DNA from: J134 sp964484045
GTDB lineage: Bacteria; Pseudomonadota; Alphaproteobacteria; Sphingomonadales; Rhodothalassiaceae
Assembly: GCA_964484045.1 (NCBI GenBank)
Contig: CAZAEP010000133.1
Coordinates: 1 to 7,426, forward strand
DNA: 7,426 nucleotides
Direction of reading: 5' to 3'
The notes beneath the pieces are model-generated. The model had not been told where the DNA came from. It saw nothing but the letters and a program-made list of their open reading frames with translations, and did no database searches. This document shows positions 6,925-7,426 of the stretch, piece by piece. The translations under genes were made by a program, and so were the position numbers. Within the stretch, counting starts at the first letter, position 1. Every line of letters begins with the position of its first letter.

Positions 6925-7281
6925 ATGCGTCTTCTTCTTCGCCGCGGTCTCTTTCTCCTGCCGCTCGTGCTTGCGAGCGCGGCGCTGGCCGCAGGCGTGC
7001 CGCGGGCGTGGCAGCGCGCCTGGCCGGAGACCGACTTCACGAAGCACAGCATCGATTATGCCGGGATCCTCGAAGGCGGACCGCCCAAGGACGGCATTCC
7101 CTCGATCGACCGGCCGCGCTTCGAATCGATCGACAAGGCGGCGACCTGGCTTTCCGACCGCTCGCCGGTGATCGGTCTCGTCCTGGGCGGTGAGGCGCGC
7201 GCCTATCCGCTGGCCATTCTCATCCAGCCCGTTGATAACAATAGTTTCGCTCACGATATTTCCTCTAACATATATACCTGA
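6925..7281 (+). pseudogene. DUF3179-domain exported protein, interrupted after residue 100
   Basis: The open frame encodes 118 aa, but only about the first 100 look native. A signal peptide is evident: basic MRLLLRRG, a hydrophobic core and ALAAG near 20-24. It is followed by the start of a DUF3179 domain: TDFTKHSIDYAGILEGGPP (36-54), KDGIPSIDRPRFESID (55-70) and GGEARAYPLAILI (88-100). As I recall the family, the next residues should be of the WHEIVND type, with a CPLC-containing core later, in a protein of roughly 300 residues or more. Here the frame runs into unrelated AT-richer sequence (QPVDNN...) and stops at 7279-7281. The gene is therefore truncated by insertion or rearrangement at about 7225 and is presumably non-functional. 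The role of DUF3179 is not established; the signal peptide suggests an exported location. Only a weak GAG-type ribosome site precedes the ATG. The 68-bp gap after the NSS gene shows no clear terminator. Confidence 0.8.
7225..7231. other. Breakpoint: end of DUF3179 homology and composition shift
   Basis: Family-like protein sequence ends with the Ile codon at 7222-7224. From 7231 the DNA changes to runs such as GTTGATAACAATAG and CTAACATATATACC, unlike the flanking GC-rich chromosome. The exact join could lie a few bases either way. No inverted repeat or target duplication can be tested, because the other end of the inserted DNA is outside the window. Confidence 0.6.
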
Positions 7282-7426
7282 TATTAAGCCTGTCAGCAGC
7301 ATCCCTGTCATCTATGCCAAGGGCATCGGACATGCCGATGGGCAGACTCTGGGAGCGTCCGAGCGGAGCCATTATCTTTTTCATCTCTGTGCGGATTGCC
7401 TTGAAGGTGTCAACCACCCTTTCTGC
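7265..7426 (-). CDS. C-terminal 53 codons of an unidentified gene on the incoming DNA
   Basis: The minus strand is open from the window edge to a TAG at 7267-7265. By hand count, 39 of 53 codons begin with a purine, a typical coding pattern. The residues form a balanced, helix-friendly sequence, starting AERVVDTFKAIRTEMKK and ending AADRLNIRYIC. Codons such as AGG and ATA are frequent, unlike the neighbouring genes, which supports a foreign origin. I do not recognise the family. A transposase or other mobile-element protein ending about 35 nt from the element's edge would fit the position, but nothing in the residues proves it. Just after the stop, AGAGGAAA and a GTG at 7254 could start another gene, which would be cut by the breakpoint after about eight codons. 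The plus strand is also open here, so strand assignment is not certain. Confidence 0.4.
   Translation of the reverse strand, partial: AERVVDTFKAIRTEMKKIMAPLGRSQSLPIGMSDALGIDDRDAADRLNIRYIC

Noticed and set aside
7232..7260. Promoter-like TTGATA, 17-nt gap, GATATT on the plus strand
   Set aside because: The spacing is good, but it reads into the antisense of the probable minus-strand gene, and such matches are common in AT-rich DNA. Not called without a supported downstream gene.
7314..7426. Plus-strand ATG frame (MPRASDMPMGRLWERPSG...) that faintly recalls the N-terminus of phage-type integrases
   Set aside because: There is no ribosome site and the resemblance is vague. The opposite strand has the better coding pattern in the same bases. 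More sequence to the right would settle it.
1..7426. CRISPR array, tRNA, rRNA or complete insertion sequence
   Set aside because: I found no regularly spaced repeats, no cloverleaf-like gene and no paired terminal repeats by eye. The DUF3179 breakpoint has only one side in view.

Overview
The window looks like a piece of chromosome from a high-GC alphaproteobacterium. The main evidence is the GroEL C-terminus (alphaproteobacterial style, ending in a short Gly/Met-rich tail), together with strong G/C preference at third codon positions in most genes. No genus can be named from the sequence alone.

Layout from left to right. Positions 1-504 hold the 3' end of the chaperonin gene groL, followed by a good intrinsic terminator (534-565). 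A classical short-chain dehydrogenase/reductase (SDR) gene follows at 600-1406 (+). A second, atypical SDR converges on it at 1485-2186 (-); it has Phe in place of the catalytic Tyr. Next is an AT-richer segment of about 1.5 kb (about 2290-3796) that differs from its surroundings. It holds one gene (2390-3796, -) for an AlbA_2/Schlafen-type protein with a GHKL-like ATPase domain and a C-terminal winged-helix-like region. That gene starts only 3 nt after the stop of an AGCS-family sodium:alanine/glycine symporter gene (3800-5326, -). The symporter is divergent from an NSS/SLC6-family (LeuT-like) sodium-dependent transporter gene (5477-6856, +), with 150 bp between them. So there are two sodium-coupled amino-acid-type transporters side by side, perhaps sharing a regulatory region.

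The right end is the most irregular part. A secreted DUF3179-family gene begins at 6925. Family similarity stops abruptly after residue 100 (about 7225), where composition shifts to lower GC. Beyond the breakpoint, the minus strand carries what looks like the last 53 codons of an unidentified gene (7265-7426). The simplest reading is that a mobile element or island, or a rearrangement, interrupts the DUF3179 gene. The window ends too soon to identify the incoming DNA.

The genes do not form one pathway. Most are ordinary housekeeping or transport genes. The accessory signals are the AlbA_2/ATPase gene in its lower-GC segment and the broken DUF3179 gene with foreign-looking DNA at the right edge. 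I saw no tRNA, rRNA, CRISPR array or complete insertion sequence. No complete novel system can be demonstrated from this window.
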